Origin: Halotalea alkalilenta
Lineage (GTDB): Bacteria > Pseudomonadota > Gammaproteobacteria > Pseudomonadales > Halomonadaceae
NCBI RefSeq assembly: GCF_001648175.1
Contig: NZ_CP015243.1
Coordinates: 3,038,001-3,102,000 of the forward strand
DNA length: 64,000 nucleotides
Reading direction: 5' to 3'
The notes under the pieces were generated by a model. That model ran no database searches, had not been told where the DNA came from, and was given only the letters and a program-made list of their open reading frames with translations. The position numbers and the translations under genes were made by a program. Below are positions 55,255 to 63,739 of the stretch, piece by piece; the stretch's first letter is position 1, and each line of letters starts with the position of its first letter.

Positions 55255-55406
55255 TTCACGCAGCGTGACGCACGCCAGCGCCCTCGATACCGAGGGCGCT
55301 GGCGTTTTTGGACATCCGCTCCAGCTCGCCGAGTAAACCACACCGGCCGCCTGCCGAAATCTAAAGATACCAAGACAGAGGGCAGGCGCGATGTTCTGGA
55401 TCTACA
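54994..55406 (+). repeat. Right arm of 413-bp inverted duplication
   Basis: Parent copy of the duplicated segment: from the putP codon for Phe in AAFGPLIIL, through the putP stop and terminator, to the fifth codon of the GIY-YIG gene. Its inverted twin is at 52886-53298, about 1.7 kb away, so the arms could recombine and flip intact putP. Confidence 0.9.
55273..55309 (+). terminator. Intrinsic terminator after putP
   Basis: CGCCAGCGCCCTCG, loop ATAC, CGAGGGCGCTGGCG, then TTTTT. A perfect 14-bp GC-rich stem 19 bases after the putP stop. Confidence 0.92.
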
Positions 55407-55678
55407 TCCTCAAGTGCCGTGACGGCAGTTACTACATCGGCCATACCGATGACATCGAAACACGTATCGCACAGCATCGACGCGGTGAGATTCCCTCCTG
55501 CTACACCGCCTCTCGTTTACCCGTAGAGCTGATCCATCTCGAGGAAATCGACCAGCGCCGGGATGCGCTCGAGCGGGAACGGCAGTTGAAACGCTGGAGC
55601 CGAGCCAAGAAGCTGGCGCTTGCCGAGGGTAAATGGGCCAGCCTCAGGGCGCTCGCTCGGCACAAGCGACGAAGCTGA
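55391..55678 (+). CDS. GIY-YIG nuclease-superfamily protein (UPF0213/YhbQ-like)
   Basis: 95-residue stand-alone GIY-YIG domain: MFWIYILKCRDGSYYIGHTD gives the paired Tyr motif (WIYIL, YYIGHT), followed by IETRIAQHRRGEIPSCYTAS with the conserved Arg/His helix, LIHLEEIDQRRDALERER with the metal-binding Glu, and QLKRWSRAKKLALAEG. Similar small proteins are widespread and probably act on DNA; function is not established. The first five codons are copied in the inverted duplication at 52886. Confidence 0.9.
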   Translation: MFWIYILKCRDGSYYIGHTDDIETRIAQHRRGEIPSCYTASRLPVELIHLEEIDQRRDALERERQLKRWSRAKKLALAEGKWASLRALARHKRRS

Positions 55679-55679
55679 G

Positions 55680-56205
55680 CGTCTCGAACCACGGCCTTGG
55701 CGACGCCGCTCGATCCCTCGACTGGCGCCCCCGATTGTCGAGCCGGTATTCGACCTTGACGGGTATGGCGCCGCTCGGGACGAACGGGAGGGGGTATGGC
55801 GCCGAGGATGGGTTCCCCTCCGTTCGTGGTGAGGAGCGAGGACCCTTCGACTCGCGGTACTCGTTCAGGATGCTAGGATGCGTCTCGAACCACAGCCCTG
55901 GCGCCGAGGATCGATCCCTCGACTGGCGCCCCGATTGTCGAGCCGGTATTCAACCTTGACGGGTATGGCGCCGCTCGGGACGAACGGGAGGGGGGATGGC
56001 GCCGAAGAAGGGTTCCCCTCCGTTCGTGGTGAGGAGCGAGGACCCTTCGACTCGCGGTACTCGCTCAGGATGCTCGGATGCGTCTCGAACCACGGCCTTG
56101 GCGACGCCGCTCGATCCCTCGACTGGCGCCCCGATTGTCGAGCCGGTATTCAACCTTGACGGGTATGGCGCCGCTCAGGACGAACGAGTCGGGGTAGCGC
56201 CAAGG
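55680..56205. repeat. Dispersed repeat, about 2.6 tandem units of 200 bp
   Basis: The phrase CGTCTCGAACCAC recurs at 55680, 55881 and 56081. Each unit continues with GATCCCTCGACTGGCGCCC, ATTGTCGAGCCGGTATTC, AACCTTGACGGGTATGGCGC, CGCTCGGGACGAACGGGAGG, CGTTCGTGGTGAGGAGCGAG and a CAGGATGCT(A/C)GGATG end. It fills the space between the GIY-YIG gene and the convergent metallo-beta-lactamase gene. Frames inside it are repeat artefacts, not genes. Confidence 0.9.
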
Positions 56206-56223
56206 CCAGGCATCAGCGGGCTT

Positions 56224-57672
56224 TCACTGCCATTTCACTAAAACCTCGTCGCCACGCTCAGCGTAGGCCTGCTCGAGCCCTTGGGCCAGGGCGCGGCGGG
56301 CTTGGTGCTCGCCGTGCACCAGGCGGACGTGGCTGGGTGTGGACTGCATGCCGGTGGCGAATTCGATCAGTCCGTCACGATCGGCGTGGGCGGAGTAGCC
56401 TTCGATGGTTTCGACCCTGGCGCGGATGTCGATCCGCTCGCCGTCGAGCAGCACATAGCCACCGCGCGGTCCGAAGCGCTGGATATCTTTGCCTGGCGTA
56501 CCCTCGGCCTGGAAGCCGACGAACAGGACGTCGTGGCGTGGGTCGCTGAGCATCTGGCGCAGGTAGTTGACGATCCGGCCGCCGCTGCACATGCCACTGC
56601 CGGCAATCACGACCGCTGGACGGCGGGTGCGGGCGAGATGATGAACCAGCCGCAGGTGGGCGTCGTGGTCTTCCACGGCGAGCAGATTGTCGAAGGCCAG
56701 TGGGTTGCGCCCGGAAGCGAGCAGCGCTCTGGCTTCGTCGTTCCAGCGCTCGTGCATCCGCCGGTAGACCTGGGTGAAGCGTGCGGCCAGCGGGGAGTCG
56801 AGGATGATCGGTAATGCCGGCCAGTCGATGCCACCTATGACGGAGGCGAGCGCTTCGGCCTCTGCGTCGCTCGGTGGGATCGCCGTCGCGCCGCGCTGGT
56901 GGAGGATCGCTTCCAGATCGAAGATCAGCTCCTGGGTGCGGCCAAGGCTGAAGGCGGGTACCAGTACCGTTCCTCCATTCGACAGCGCGTGCTCGAGCGC
57001 CTCGGCAAGTCTTTTTCGGCGCTCGGATGAATGGCGCTGGCGGCGATCGCCATAGGTCGATTCCAGCACCAGCAGATCCGCCCGTTCGGGTGGGTGAGGC
57101 GCGGTGAGGAAGGGGGAGCCGGCAGTGCCCAGGTCACCCGAGAAGACCGCGCGCCGGGTCGGTGCCTCGGGCGGGGTGACGTCGATTTCCAACCAGGCCG
57201 AGCCAAGCACATGCCCCGCGCGCTGAAGCCGCAGCGCCCAGCGTGTGCCCTCGGTTTGAAGGCCGAGCGTGGCGTCGTCGTACCATTGCTCGAAGGCGAG
57301 CGGTACCAGCCGCTGGCGAATCTGGTCGAGATAGGCGTCGATCAGTGCGCGGTCAGAAGAGAGATCCAGGCGCATGGTGTCCTCGAGCACGATCGGCAGC
57401 AGCTGCGCTGAAGCTTCGCTGCAGATGATCGGCCCCTGGTAGCCGGCGGCCAGAAGCCACGGGATCCTCCCAACGTGGTCTATGTGCACGTGGGTGACGA
57501 TCAGCGCGATCACGCCATCGAGGGGAAAATCGATACTGCGGATGCCTGCGTCCTTACCTTGGAACGAGCCGCAGTCGATCAATAGACTGGCACCACCGCC
57601 AAGCGAGAGCCGATGGCACGATCCGGTCACCGTGTCTGCACCACCATGGTGCTCAAGAGCTGAAAAATCCAT
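56224..57672 (-). CDS. Beta-CASP metallo-beta-lactamase (RNA-processing exonuclease type)
   Basis: 482 residues of the Ysh1/CPSF73-like family. Metal-binding HxHxDH in VTHVHIDHVGRIPWLLAAG, later zinc ligands in VFSGDLGTAG, the beta-CASP insertion with LVLESTYGDR and VLVPAFSLGRTQELIFDLE, then IAGSGMCSGGRIVNYLRQML, VGFQAEGTPG, and the C-terminal motifs EGYSAHADRDGLIEF and RLVHGEHQARRAL (RMMBL). Such enzymes are nucleases acting on RNA; the bacterial role of this class is poorly known. The ATG at 57672 is used. It stands alone. Confidence 0.92.
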   Translation of the reverse strand: MDFSALEHHGGADTVTGSCHRLSLGGGASLLIDCGSFQGKDAGIRSIDFPLDGVIALIVTHVHIDHVGRIPWLLAAGYQGPIICSEASAQLLPIVLEDTMRLDLSSDRALIDAYLDQIRQRLVPLAFEQWYDDATLGLQTEGTRWALRLQRAGHVLGSAWLEIDVTPPEAPTRRAVFSGDLGTAGSPFLTAPHPPERADLLVLESTYGDRRQRHSSERRKRLAEALEHALSNGGTVLVPAFSLGRTQELIFDLEAILHQRGATAIPPSDAEAEALASVIGGIDWPALPIILDSPLAARFTQVYRRMHERWNDEARALLASGRNPLAFDNLLAVEDHDAHLRLVHHLARTRRPAVVIAGSGMCSGGRIVNYLRQMLSDPRHDVLFVGFQAEGTPGKDIQRFGPRGGYVLLDGERIDIRARVETIEGYSAHADRDGLIEFATGMQSTPSHVRLVHGEHQARRALAQGLEQAYAERGDEVLVKWQ

Positions 57673-57918
57673 GCCTCCACCCCATAGCAAACAAAGTCAT
57701 CGTCGTAACTATCGGCCGCGATGACGACTTACTTTCGGGCGGCGCTTTCTCGCTGGCTCCACGACCCCAGATGCGAACAGCTCGACCCGAGGCGGCCATG
57801 GCCCGGGCCCTCAGGCGCGGGCGGTCGAGTCAGGCTCCGTCCGCGAAGTGCCGGTGCCCCGGTCTGCCACGGACGAAGCCTGAACGACCAGGCGAGATGC
57901 CTTTCAGGAGCGCGTACT

Positions 57919-58209
57919 TCAGTGGACCTTGCTGAGCGCCCAGCGCAGCAGTAGGCCAATCACGAATGCGATGACCGCGACCAGCACCAGGGTGATGATC
58001 ATCGACAGCGGATTGAGCACCAGGGTGGCCACCAGGATGCCCGCGGCTATCGACCAGACATAGCGGTCGATGAATTCGGAGTCCTCATCGGGCGCCACCA
58101 CTTCGGGGGCATAACGCTTCACCGCACTCCCGAATGCACCGTCCCATGTCTTGAGGGCGAAGAACGTGACCAGGGCGAAGATCACGATCCAGATCAGCGT
58201 GGCTAACAT
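57919..58209 (-). CDS. Small hypothetical inner-membrane protein
   Basis: 96 residues, not recognised. An N-terminal membrane helix (LIWIVIFALVTFFALKTW), a soluble acidic middle (PEVVAPDEDSEFIDRYVWS), then two hydrophobic segments (AAGILVATLVLNPLSMIITL, VAVIAFVIGLLLRWAL). The ATG has GGAG eight bases upstream. The start lies 66 bases after the stop of the hydrolase gene on the same strand, so the two may be co-transcribed. Confidence 0.7.
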   Translation of the reverse strand: MLATLIWIVIFALVTFFALKTWDGAFGSAVKRYAPEVVAPDEDSEFIDRYVWSIAAGILVATLVLNPLSMIITLVLVAVIAFVIGLLLRWALSKVH

Positions 58210-58275
58210 CAGTACGTCTCCTTCATCTTAAGCGTTGTCGTGCCATCCTTGCCGCCCTCATGGCACCCAGCTCCC

Positions 58276-58905
58276 TTACTTGACGAAAGGGTTGTGCAGG
58301 CGCTCTTCACCGAGGGTCGAAATCTCCCCGTGACCGGGGATGAACCGCATGTCGTCGCCCAAGGGCCAAAGCTTGTGGCGAATCGAGCCCAGCAGCTGGC
58401 GCATGTCGCCGCCGGGCAGATCGGTGCGACCGACCGAGCCCTTGAACAGCACATCGCCCATCTGGATCAACCGCGCCTCTCGATCGACGAAGATCACGTG
58501 GCCCGGGGAGTGTCCTGGACAGTGCAGCACCTCCAGCACGTGACGGCCGACCTCGATACGGTCACCCTCCTCCAGCCAGCGCTCGGGCACGAACGACTCG
58601 GGTTCGGGAAGATTATAGGCCTTGGCGATCTCTCCCACCGCCTCGATTAGGAACTGATCAAGGATGTGCGGCCCGAAGACGGGCACGTTCAAGCGATGGC
58701 TCATTTCAGCCACCGCACCAATATGATCGAAGTGGCCGTGAGTGATCAGGATCTTCTCGACGACGGCATCCGAGCGCTCGATCTCCGCCTCGATCCGATC
58801 AGGCTCACCACCGGGGTCGACCAGCACCGCCCGACGCGTCTGTGGACAGATCAGCAGAGTACAGTTCTGCACGAACGGCGTCACGGTAATGAGCTTGTAC
58901 TCCAT
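58276..58905 (-). CDS. Glyoxalase II-like metallo-hydrolase (YcbL type)
   Basis: 209-residue metallo-beta-lactamase fold protein. VTPFVQNCTLLICPQTRRAV opens the fold. The zinc site is KILITHGHFDHIGAVAEM (HxHxDH), with HCPGHSPGHVIFVD, IQMGDVLFKGSVGRTDLPGG and FIPGHGEISTLGEER supplying further ligands. Size and motifs match E. coli YcbL, a type II glyoxalase with hydroxyacylglutathione hydrolase activity. The C-terminal helical domain of GloB is absent. Physiological substrate unproven. Confidence 0.9.
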   Translation of the reverse strand: MEYKLITVTPFVQNCTLLICPQTRRAVLVDPGGEPDRIEAEIERSDAVVEKILITHGHFDHIGAVAEMSHRLNVPVFGPHILDQFLIEAVGEIAKAYNLPEPESFVPERWLEEGDRIEVGRHVLEVLHCPGHSPGHVIFVDREARLIQMGDVLFKGSVGRTDLPGGDMRQLLGSIRHKLWPLGDDMRFIPGHGEISTLGEERLHNPFVK

Positions 58906-59230
58906 TGTTTCTCCTAGGGTTACATGGCCACGGGACAGTGATTGGAATTAGCCGGCCGATGGCCAAGCATCGGTTATTTTCTCACATCGCACTTGCCCTA
59001 AGTAAGGCAGCAGATGTGTAGCTTGCCGACGTATCGTCCCTGATCGAAGTGGAAGCCCGAAAATGAAAAAAACCGTGCTTCATGCTTGAAAAGCCACTTT
59101 GCCGCGGCCACTGTAATCGATTCGAACATCCCGTTCGACGACGCGCCAGGTTGCGTCAGCGCGTTCATCGGGGTTGGCGACCCGTCGGCTCGATGATTCA
59201 TGCACATATACAGCCACAAAGGTCAAACCC
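58906..59230. other. Intergenic region upstream of the FKBP gene
   Basis: About 325 bases between two divergent genes. A minus-strand frame (58998-59219, 73 codons, with ITVAAAKWLFKHEARFFSFS) looks faintly protein-like but has no ribosome-binding site and no recognised family. It is left as a possible small gene at low confidence. Promoters for both neighbours must lie here but none is clear by eye. Confidence 0.35.
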
Positions 59231-59713
59231 ATGCAGATCGCCCAGAACTCAGTCGTCGCATTTCACTACACGCTCACCAATGAGGCGGGCGAGGTGCTCG
59301 ACAGCTCTGAAGGCCGCGAGCCGCTCACCTACCTACAGGGCGCAGGCAACATCATCCCCGGCCTCGAGCGCCAGCTGCTCGGGCGCCAGACGGGTGACAA
59401 GCTGACCGTCAAGGTCGAGCCCGCCGAAGGCTATGGCGAGATCCAGCCGCAGCTGGTCCAGGAGGTGCCACGCGCTTCCTTCCAAGGCGTGGACGACATC
59501 GCGGCTGGGATGCAGTTCCAGGCCCAGACGCAGGGTGGCCCGCTGCTGGTCACGGTCACCAAGGTCGAGGGTGATACCGTCACCGTCGATGGCAACCACC
59601 CGCTGGCGGGGGAAGTGCTCAACTTCGAAGTCTCGATCGAGAACGTGCGCGAGGCGAGCGGTGAAGAAGTGGAACATGGCCATGTCCACGGCGAAGGTGG
59701 CCACCACCACTGA
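59231..59713 (+). CDS. slyD: FKBP-type peptidyl-prolyl isomerase (SlyD-like)
   Basis: 160-residue SlyD/FkpB-type prolyl isomerase and chaperone. The FKBP half starts VAFHYTLTNEAGEVLDSSEG, with LTYLQGAGNIIPGLERQLLG and GDKLTVKVEPAEGYGEIQPQ. The insert-in-flap chaperone domain follows (LVQEVPRASFQGVDDI, GPLLVTVTKVEGDTVTVDGN, HPLAGEVLNFEVSIENVREA). A short His-rich tail (HGHVHGEGGHHH) may bind nickel, as in SlyD. The ATG at 59231 matches the family start. A terminator follows. Confidence 0.93.
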   Translation: MQIAQNSVVAFHYTLTNEAGEVLDSSEGREPLTYLQGAGNIIPGLERQLLGRQTGDKLTVKVEPAEGYGEIQPQLVQEVPRASFQGVDDIAAGMQFQAQTQGGPLLVTVTKVEGDTVTVDGNHPLAGEVLNFEVSIENVREASGEEVEHGHVHGEGGHHH

Positions 59714-60029
59714 GCCCATCCATGCATGGCCATTGAAGCGATCATTCAATGCAAACAAACGGGGCGCATCGGCCGATGCGCCCCGTTCGCTTTCTCGATG
59801 TTAAGCCTTGATGCCCCCACCAACGCGGCTGAATCCTGGCCGCGTTTACCCCACAGCAGCGCACCTATCCCCTCTCCAAATCGATGCATGGTTTCCATTT
59901 CGGAAACATAGAGCTTCCATAAGAAACCTACTAATAATTAGCGCTCTCACTATAATCACTCCATCGCACAAGGCAGCAGCCAAGAAGGCTCAACGCCACT
60001 GCGCCCATACGCAAATGGAGCAAGAAATC
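59714..60029. other. Intergenic region between slyD-like gene and small secreted-protein gene
   Basis: About 316 bases holding the slyD-like terminator (59758-59787) and, further on, presumably the promoter of the small gene at 60030. No gene is supported in it. Confidence 0.5.
59758..59787 (+). terminator. Terminator hairpin after slyD-like gene
   Basis: A perfect 30-base palindrome, AACGGGGCGCATCGG joined to its exact complement, 45 bases after the stop. Only a weak T-rich stretch follows. Confidence 0.75.
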
Positions 60030-60266
60030 ATGAAAGCACTCAAACTCATCGTTGCCGCTTCGGCCATCGCTCTCGGCGCCACCAGCCTCCAGGCCAGTGC
60101 TTCGACCTACCCGAGCATCGACACCCAACCGGGTGGCAACCATGCCCAGACCCCGAGCATCGATAGCCGTCCCGGTGGCAACTACGTGAACGTCGACTAC
60201 GCCGCCCCCTCCTCTGCCCTGGGCAGTGATGAACGCGGCCTCGACACCAAACCGGGCTCTCACTGA
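60030..60266 (+). CDS. Small secreted protein with PGG repeats
   Basis: Not recognised. 78 residues: a signal peptide (MKALKLIVAASAIALGATSL, cleavage after QASA) and a short mature part built on a repeated motif, PSIDTQPGGNH, PSIDSRPGGNY and GLDTKPGSH, i.e. (S/L)D(T/S)xPG. GGAG lies nine bases before the ATG. It is a monocistronic gene with its own terminator, so it appears to be a real, expressed small periplasmic protein. Function unknown. Confidence 0.75.
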   Translation: MKALKLIVAASAIALGATSLQASASTYPSIDTQPGGNHAQTPSIDSRPGGNYVNVDYAAPSSALGSDERGLDTKPGSH

Positions 60267-60297
60267 TCGATTGTCCGACCCAGCACCCGAATCGAAG

Positions 60298-60328
60298 CGG
60301 GGTGGCTCCAAGGAGCCACCCCGTTTTT
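60298..60328 (+). terminator. Intrinsic terminator after small secreted-protein gene
   Basis: CGGGGTGGCTCC, loop AA, GGAGCCACCCCG, then TTTTT, 32 bases after the stop. It also lies just after the 3' end of the convergent NlpC/P60 gene. Confidence 0.9.
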
Positions 60329-60362
60329 CCATATCTCGCAGCTACCGCCAACCGTTCGGAGC

Positions 60363-61028
60363 TCAGTACTCCGCCGAGGCGAGGAAGCCTTGGTTCGCGT
60401 TCGAGGACGCCGAGCCTGCGCGCATCGCCAGCTGGGCGTTATCCAGCGGACGCCGGGCCTGAAGGTAGTGACGCGACCAGAAGACGTTGTCGAGCCGCGA
60501 GAGCTTGACGCCTTGGGAGGTCGATGCGTGGAGGAAGTAGCCTTCGCCAACATAGACACCGACGTGGCGCAGGCGGCGAGACGGCTGGAAGAACACCAGG
60601 TCACCCGGGCGCAGCGCGTCTTTTTCGATACGCTGCCCTTCGAGAATCTGCTCGTTGGTGGTGCGAGGTAGCTCGAAATCGAAGCTCGAGCGGAACACCT
60701 GCTGCATCAGGGCCGAGCAGTCGATGCCGCGGCGCCCTTCCCCCCCCAGCCGATACGGTGTGCCTGCCCACTGATCGTACTCGTCCATCAGTACCTCACG
60801 GACGCGACCAGGGGCAATCAGCTTCACCGGCTCGAAGTCGAGCACTAGGTCACGGGCATTGCCGTCGATACCGGCCGAGCGCTTCATCTTGGCTTTAGGT
60901 GCTTTCGAGCTCGAAAGCGAAGATGAAGCGAGCGGTGCGTTGAGTGCTTGGTTTTCCGATCCCACTTGCTGGCCTGCGCAACCTGCCAGCAGGAGCATCA
61001 AACAGCAACAACCCGATAGTCGGCGCAT
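60363..61028 (-). CDS. NlpC/P60 family lipoprotein endopeptidase
   Basis: 221-residue C40 cysteine peptidase, probably a peptidoglycan endopeptidase of the Spr/NlpC type on the outer membrane. Signal peptide with lipobox LMLLLAGC, then a Ser/Lys-rich linker. The catalytic domain has WAGTPYRLGGEGRRGIDCSA with the catalytic Cys, DLVFFQPSRRLRHVGVYVG with the His, and YFLHASTSQGVKLSRLDN with a third polar residue. The ATG at 61028 is chosen because it begins the lipoprotein signal; the longer frame to 61145 is not signal-like. Confidence 0.92.
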   Translation of the reverse strand: MRRLSGCCCLMLLLAGCAGQQVGSENQALNAPLASSSLSSSKAPKAKMKRSAGIDGNARDLVLDFEPVKLIAPGRVREVLMDEYDQWAGTPYRLGGEGRRGIDCSALMQQVFRSSFDFELPRTTNEQILEGQRIEKDALRPGDLVFFQPSRRLRHVGVYVGEGYFLHASTSQGVKLSRLDNVFWSRHYLQARRPLDNAQLAMRAGSASSNANQGFLASAEY

Positions 61029-61267
61029 GAAAAGTGTATTCCCGAGCGTTGTTATCGACCCGCGAGACGCGCGTCTTCGACTTGCGGTGTAGTCCGGCGG
61101 CGGGCGCTCCCGAGCAGAACCAGCCCAGATACTAAGCCAGCCCAATTGCTCCCGAAAACGAAAAAACGTGCACGCTGTCGGATTTTCTCAATTCATCCAT
61201 ATTTCCGTCCAACCGGCTCAACCATGCGGGATATGGAGAAGCGATCATGCTCGAATGCCATCATCGC

Positions 61268-63649
61268 TCAGTGCAGCGTATGGACATCGCCCGGCAGCGT
61301 ATCTATATGCATCGGCGGCCAGCGCCCGCCTCCGCGACCAGGAAAGTCGAGACTCGCCCAAGGGCCGGCGAGCGGCGGCGCGCCGCTCAGCCAGCCGACC
61401 AGAGCCTGGCGGAACTCGCGCAGATAATCCTCGCGCTCGGGCACACCGGTCATGAAGAACGCATAGCCGGCGTAAAGCCCCTCGGCATAGTCACGCCAGC
61501 CCGCGTAGTGCTCCTGGGCGAGCGCGGAGGCCTTGTGCAGGTAGTGATCGAGCAGCGCATCGTCTAGCCAGCCGAGCTGGCGGCCCGCCACGCAGAGATC
61601 GACCAGCTGGGCGACGTCCCAGGCGGTCATGTCCCGCTCGTTACAGCGCGCCTCGTTATCGCGTACTCGCCTGAGCCGTTCGAGGTGGACCTGTTCATCC
61701 TCGCTGCGCACTCCGCTTTCGAGAATCTCGATCTCGTCGACCAGCCGGCGGGTGTTGAGCGTGTAGGGGGCGTAGTTGATCTGGTACTCCTGGCGATCGC
61801 CGGCCTCCAGAAGAAAATCGAGAAAGGCGATCAGCCCCTCGCGCCCGTGCAGCGCATAGTGGCTGTCCAGCCAATCGAGCACCTCTTCGGCCAGGCGTCC
61901 GTGCAGGGTGGTCGGCGGCGACCAGATCGGCGCGCTCAGCGGTCCGGTCAGCGCCAGCGAGCAGAACTGGCTCAACGACGGTCGCGGGCCGGGCTCGCGC
62001 CAGTCGGCGGCGTGCCAATCGAGCCAGAAGAACAGGCTGCCCGGGTCATCGAGGTGCCAGCGCACCTCGAATACCAGGGACTCCTCCTCCTGCTCGGGCA
62101 GCGCTGCCTCCCATACCGCCCAGGCTTCGAGTAGCCGTGCGGGCGAAGCGTAGAAGCGGCACAGGGTGTTGCGCAGCGCGCCCACCAGCTGGTCGAGCGC
62201 TTCACCGTCACAGCTTCCGGCATCTCGCGCCATCAACAGATGGAATGCGAACTTCTCGGCCATATGGATGGTCGCGGCGAAGGGGGCGCAGTTTCCCAGC
62301 CCGTCGCGCACCTTGAGCGCCACCGGGTCCGCGTCGCCGAACGGGGTCTTCGCGCTCGGCAGTACACCGCGCTGGGCGTCGGCGGCAAGCTGGTTGAGAT
62401 GATGGGACTGGGCCGGCAGCCAGAAGCGCGAAAGTCCTTCAGCGCCCTCCTCCTCGCTCCAATCGAGCGTGTCGAGAAGATACTGCCGAGCCTCTTCGCG
62501 ACGCTCGTGATCGAGCGCATCGCTGTCGAGCTGGCGATGGAGCAGGTCTGGCTCGCGCAGTGAGGCCAGCGCCAGCAGCCAGCTGTCGTTGGTACCACGC
62601 AGCCGGCGGAGCAGCTCACGGGAGCGGTCGCGCAGCGTCTCACCGAGCAGCTCATCGAGCGGCCACTGCCAGGGGCTCTCGGCGGCATCGAGCAACAAAC
62701 GCCAATCGTCGTGCCAGCGCTTCATCAGGTCACGCCCCTCGAACAGGCTGCGCCCGCGCTGGTAGGCCTCGGCGAGCCCGGCCCAGTCAGCGTAGCGGCG
62801 CTGGATCAGATCCACCGCATGAGCGGCGAAGAGCGTCGCTTCTTCTTCGCCGAGCCAGCCCAAAAGCCTGCCGGCGAAGGCCAGATCGACCAGCCGCAGC
62901 CAGTCCCACGCGGCCCACTCGAGCGGTTCACTGCGCTGCACGAACTCGACCACCAGGCTTGCATAGCGCCGCTCCGCCTCGATCGCCTCGCGGTCTTCAC
63001 CGCTGCGGCCCGCGGCCTCGCCGCCGATCTTCGCCCACCAAGCGCGCTGGCCATCTTGATCCAGTTCGCTCAAACGCCGGGCGTCGATGTCCCAGCCATA
63101 GCGCTGCCCCTGGGCAGAAAGCCACAGCAAGGTACTGATCAAAGCCTCGCGATCGCGGATATCCCATACCTCGGTGAGGAAGCGATGGGCATCGGGCCAG
63201 TCGGTGGCGAGCTCGAGCGGACCAGCGAGCACCGGAGCGAAAGCTGCGCGCACGCGCCAAACGCCGACCTCCGCATCGCCCCAGAGACGATCGGTGGGAA
63301 TCACCTCTTCGCGCAGCACGCGAAGCCAGGCGTCGACGCGCATTTCGTCCAGCCATCCAGCGCAGGCACCGAGCGCAACCCATTCGAGGCCGTCCTGACG
63401 CAGCCCCTCGGCGAGATGGCGCGGTGCATCCCGCAACTGCTGGCCAAGCTCCAGCATCCGCCAAGCGAACTCGCTGCGATCGGGAATATCCAACCGCGCC
63501 AGGCGTGTACGAGCGCGCTCGCGCGACAGCGAGCGCTCCGGCGCACTACCGCGCCAGCCGGACATCACCAGGTTTCGCCGCCACCAGGCCTTGAGCGCCT
63601 CGTCCAATCTCACCCACTCCCATCCACGGCCCGACGTCGAGACGGCCAT
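61268..63649 (-). CDS. Large DUF1266-like protein with two related domains
   Basis: About 793 residues, Trp/Leu/Asp rich, predicted soluble, function unknown. Two segments resemble DUF1266 (E. coli YbeR/YbeU type): LEWAAWDWLRLVDLAFAGRL with RYADWAGLAEAYQRGRSLFE near residue 290, and TAWDVAQLVDLCVAGRQLGW with HYAGWRDYAEGLYAGYAFFM near the C-terminus. Their similarity suggests internal duplication. The N-terminal part is helical with several Trp-rich stretches. The ATG at 63649 is used; upstream codons in frame run through a dispersed repeat. A single gene with no partner nearby. Confidence 0.75.
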   Translation of the reverse strand: MAVSTSGRGWEWVRLDEALKAWWRRNLVMSGWRGSAPERSLSRERARTRLARLDIPDRSEFAWRMLELGQQLRDAPRHLAEGLRQDGLEWVALGACAGWLDEMRVDAWLRVLREEVIPTDRLWGDAEVGVWRVRAAFAPVLAGPLELATDWPDAHRFLTEVWDIRDREALISTLLWLSAQGQRYGWDIDARRLSELDQDGQRAWWAKIGGEAAGRSGEDREAIEAERRYASLVVEFVQRSEPLEWAAWDWLRLVDLAFAGRLLGWLGEEEATLFAAHAVDLIQRRYADWAGLAEAYQRGRSLFEGRDLMKRWHDDWRLLLDAAESPWQWPLDELLGETLRDRSRELLRRLRGTNDSWLLALASLREPDLLHRQLDSDALDHERREEARQYLLDTLDWSEEEGAEGLSRFWLPAQSHHLNQLAADAQRGVLPSAKTPFGDADPVALKVRDGLGNCAPFAATIHMAEKFAFHLLMARDAGSCDGEALDQLVGALRNTLCRFYASPARLLEAWAVWEAALPEQEEESLVFEVRWHLDDPGSLFFWLDWHAADWREPGPRPSLSQFCSLALTGPLSAPIWSPPTTLHGRLAEEVLDWLDSHYALHGREGLIAFLDFLLEAGDRQEYQINYAPYTLNTRRLVDEIEILESGVRSEDEQVHLERLRRVRDNEARCNERDMTAWDVAQLVDLCVAGRQLGWLDDALLDHYLHKASALAQEHYAGWRDYAEGLYAGYAFFMTGVPEREDYLREFRQALVGWLSGAPPLAGPWASLDFPGRGGGRWPPMHIDTLPGDVHTLH

Positions 63650-63739
63650 GCTCCCGCCGCTATGGGGGCATGGCCAGAAAAGGGCGCCTATTGTATCTGT
63701 AACCAAACCGTCGTGCTCGCGCTCAAGCGCAGCCGAATC

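Noticed and set aside
54088..55341. 417-codon minus-strand frame opposite putP
   Set aside because: Shadow frame with no hydrophobic pattern or family match; putP is unambiguous.
55620..56241. Frames of 70-108 codons between the GIY-YIG and beta-CASP genes
   Set aside because: They reflect the 200-bp tandem repeat; the same peptide phrases recur with the DNA unit.
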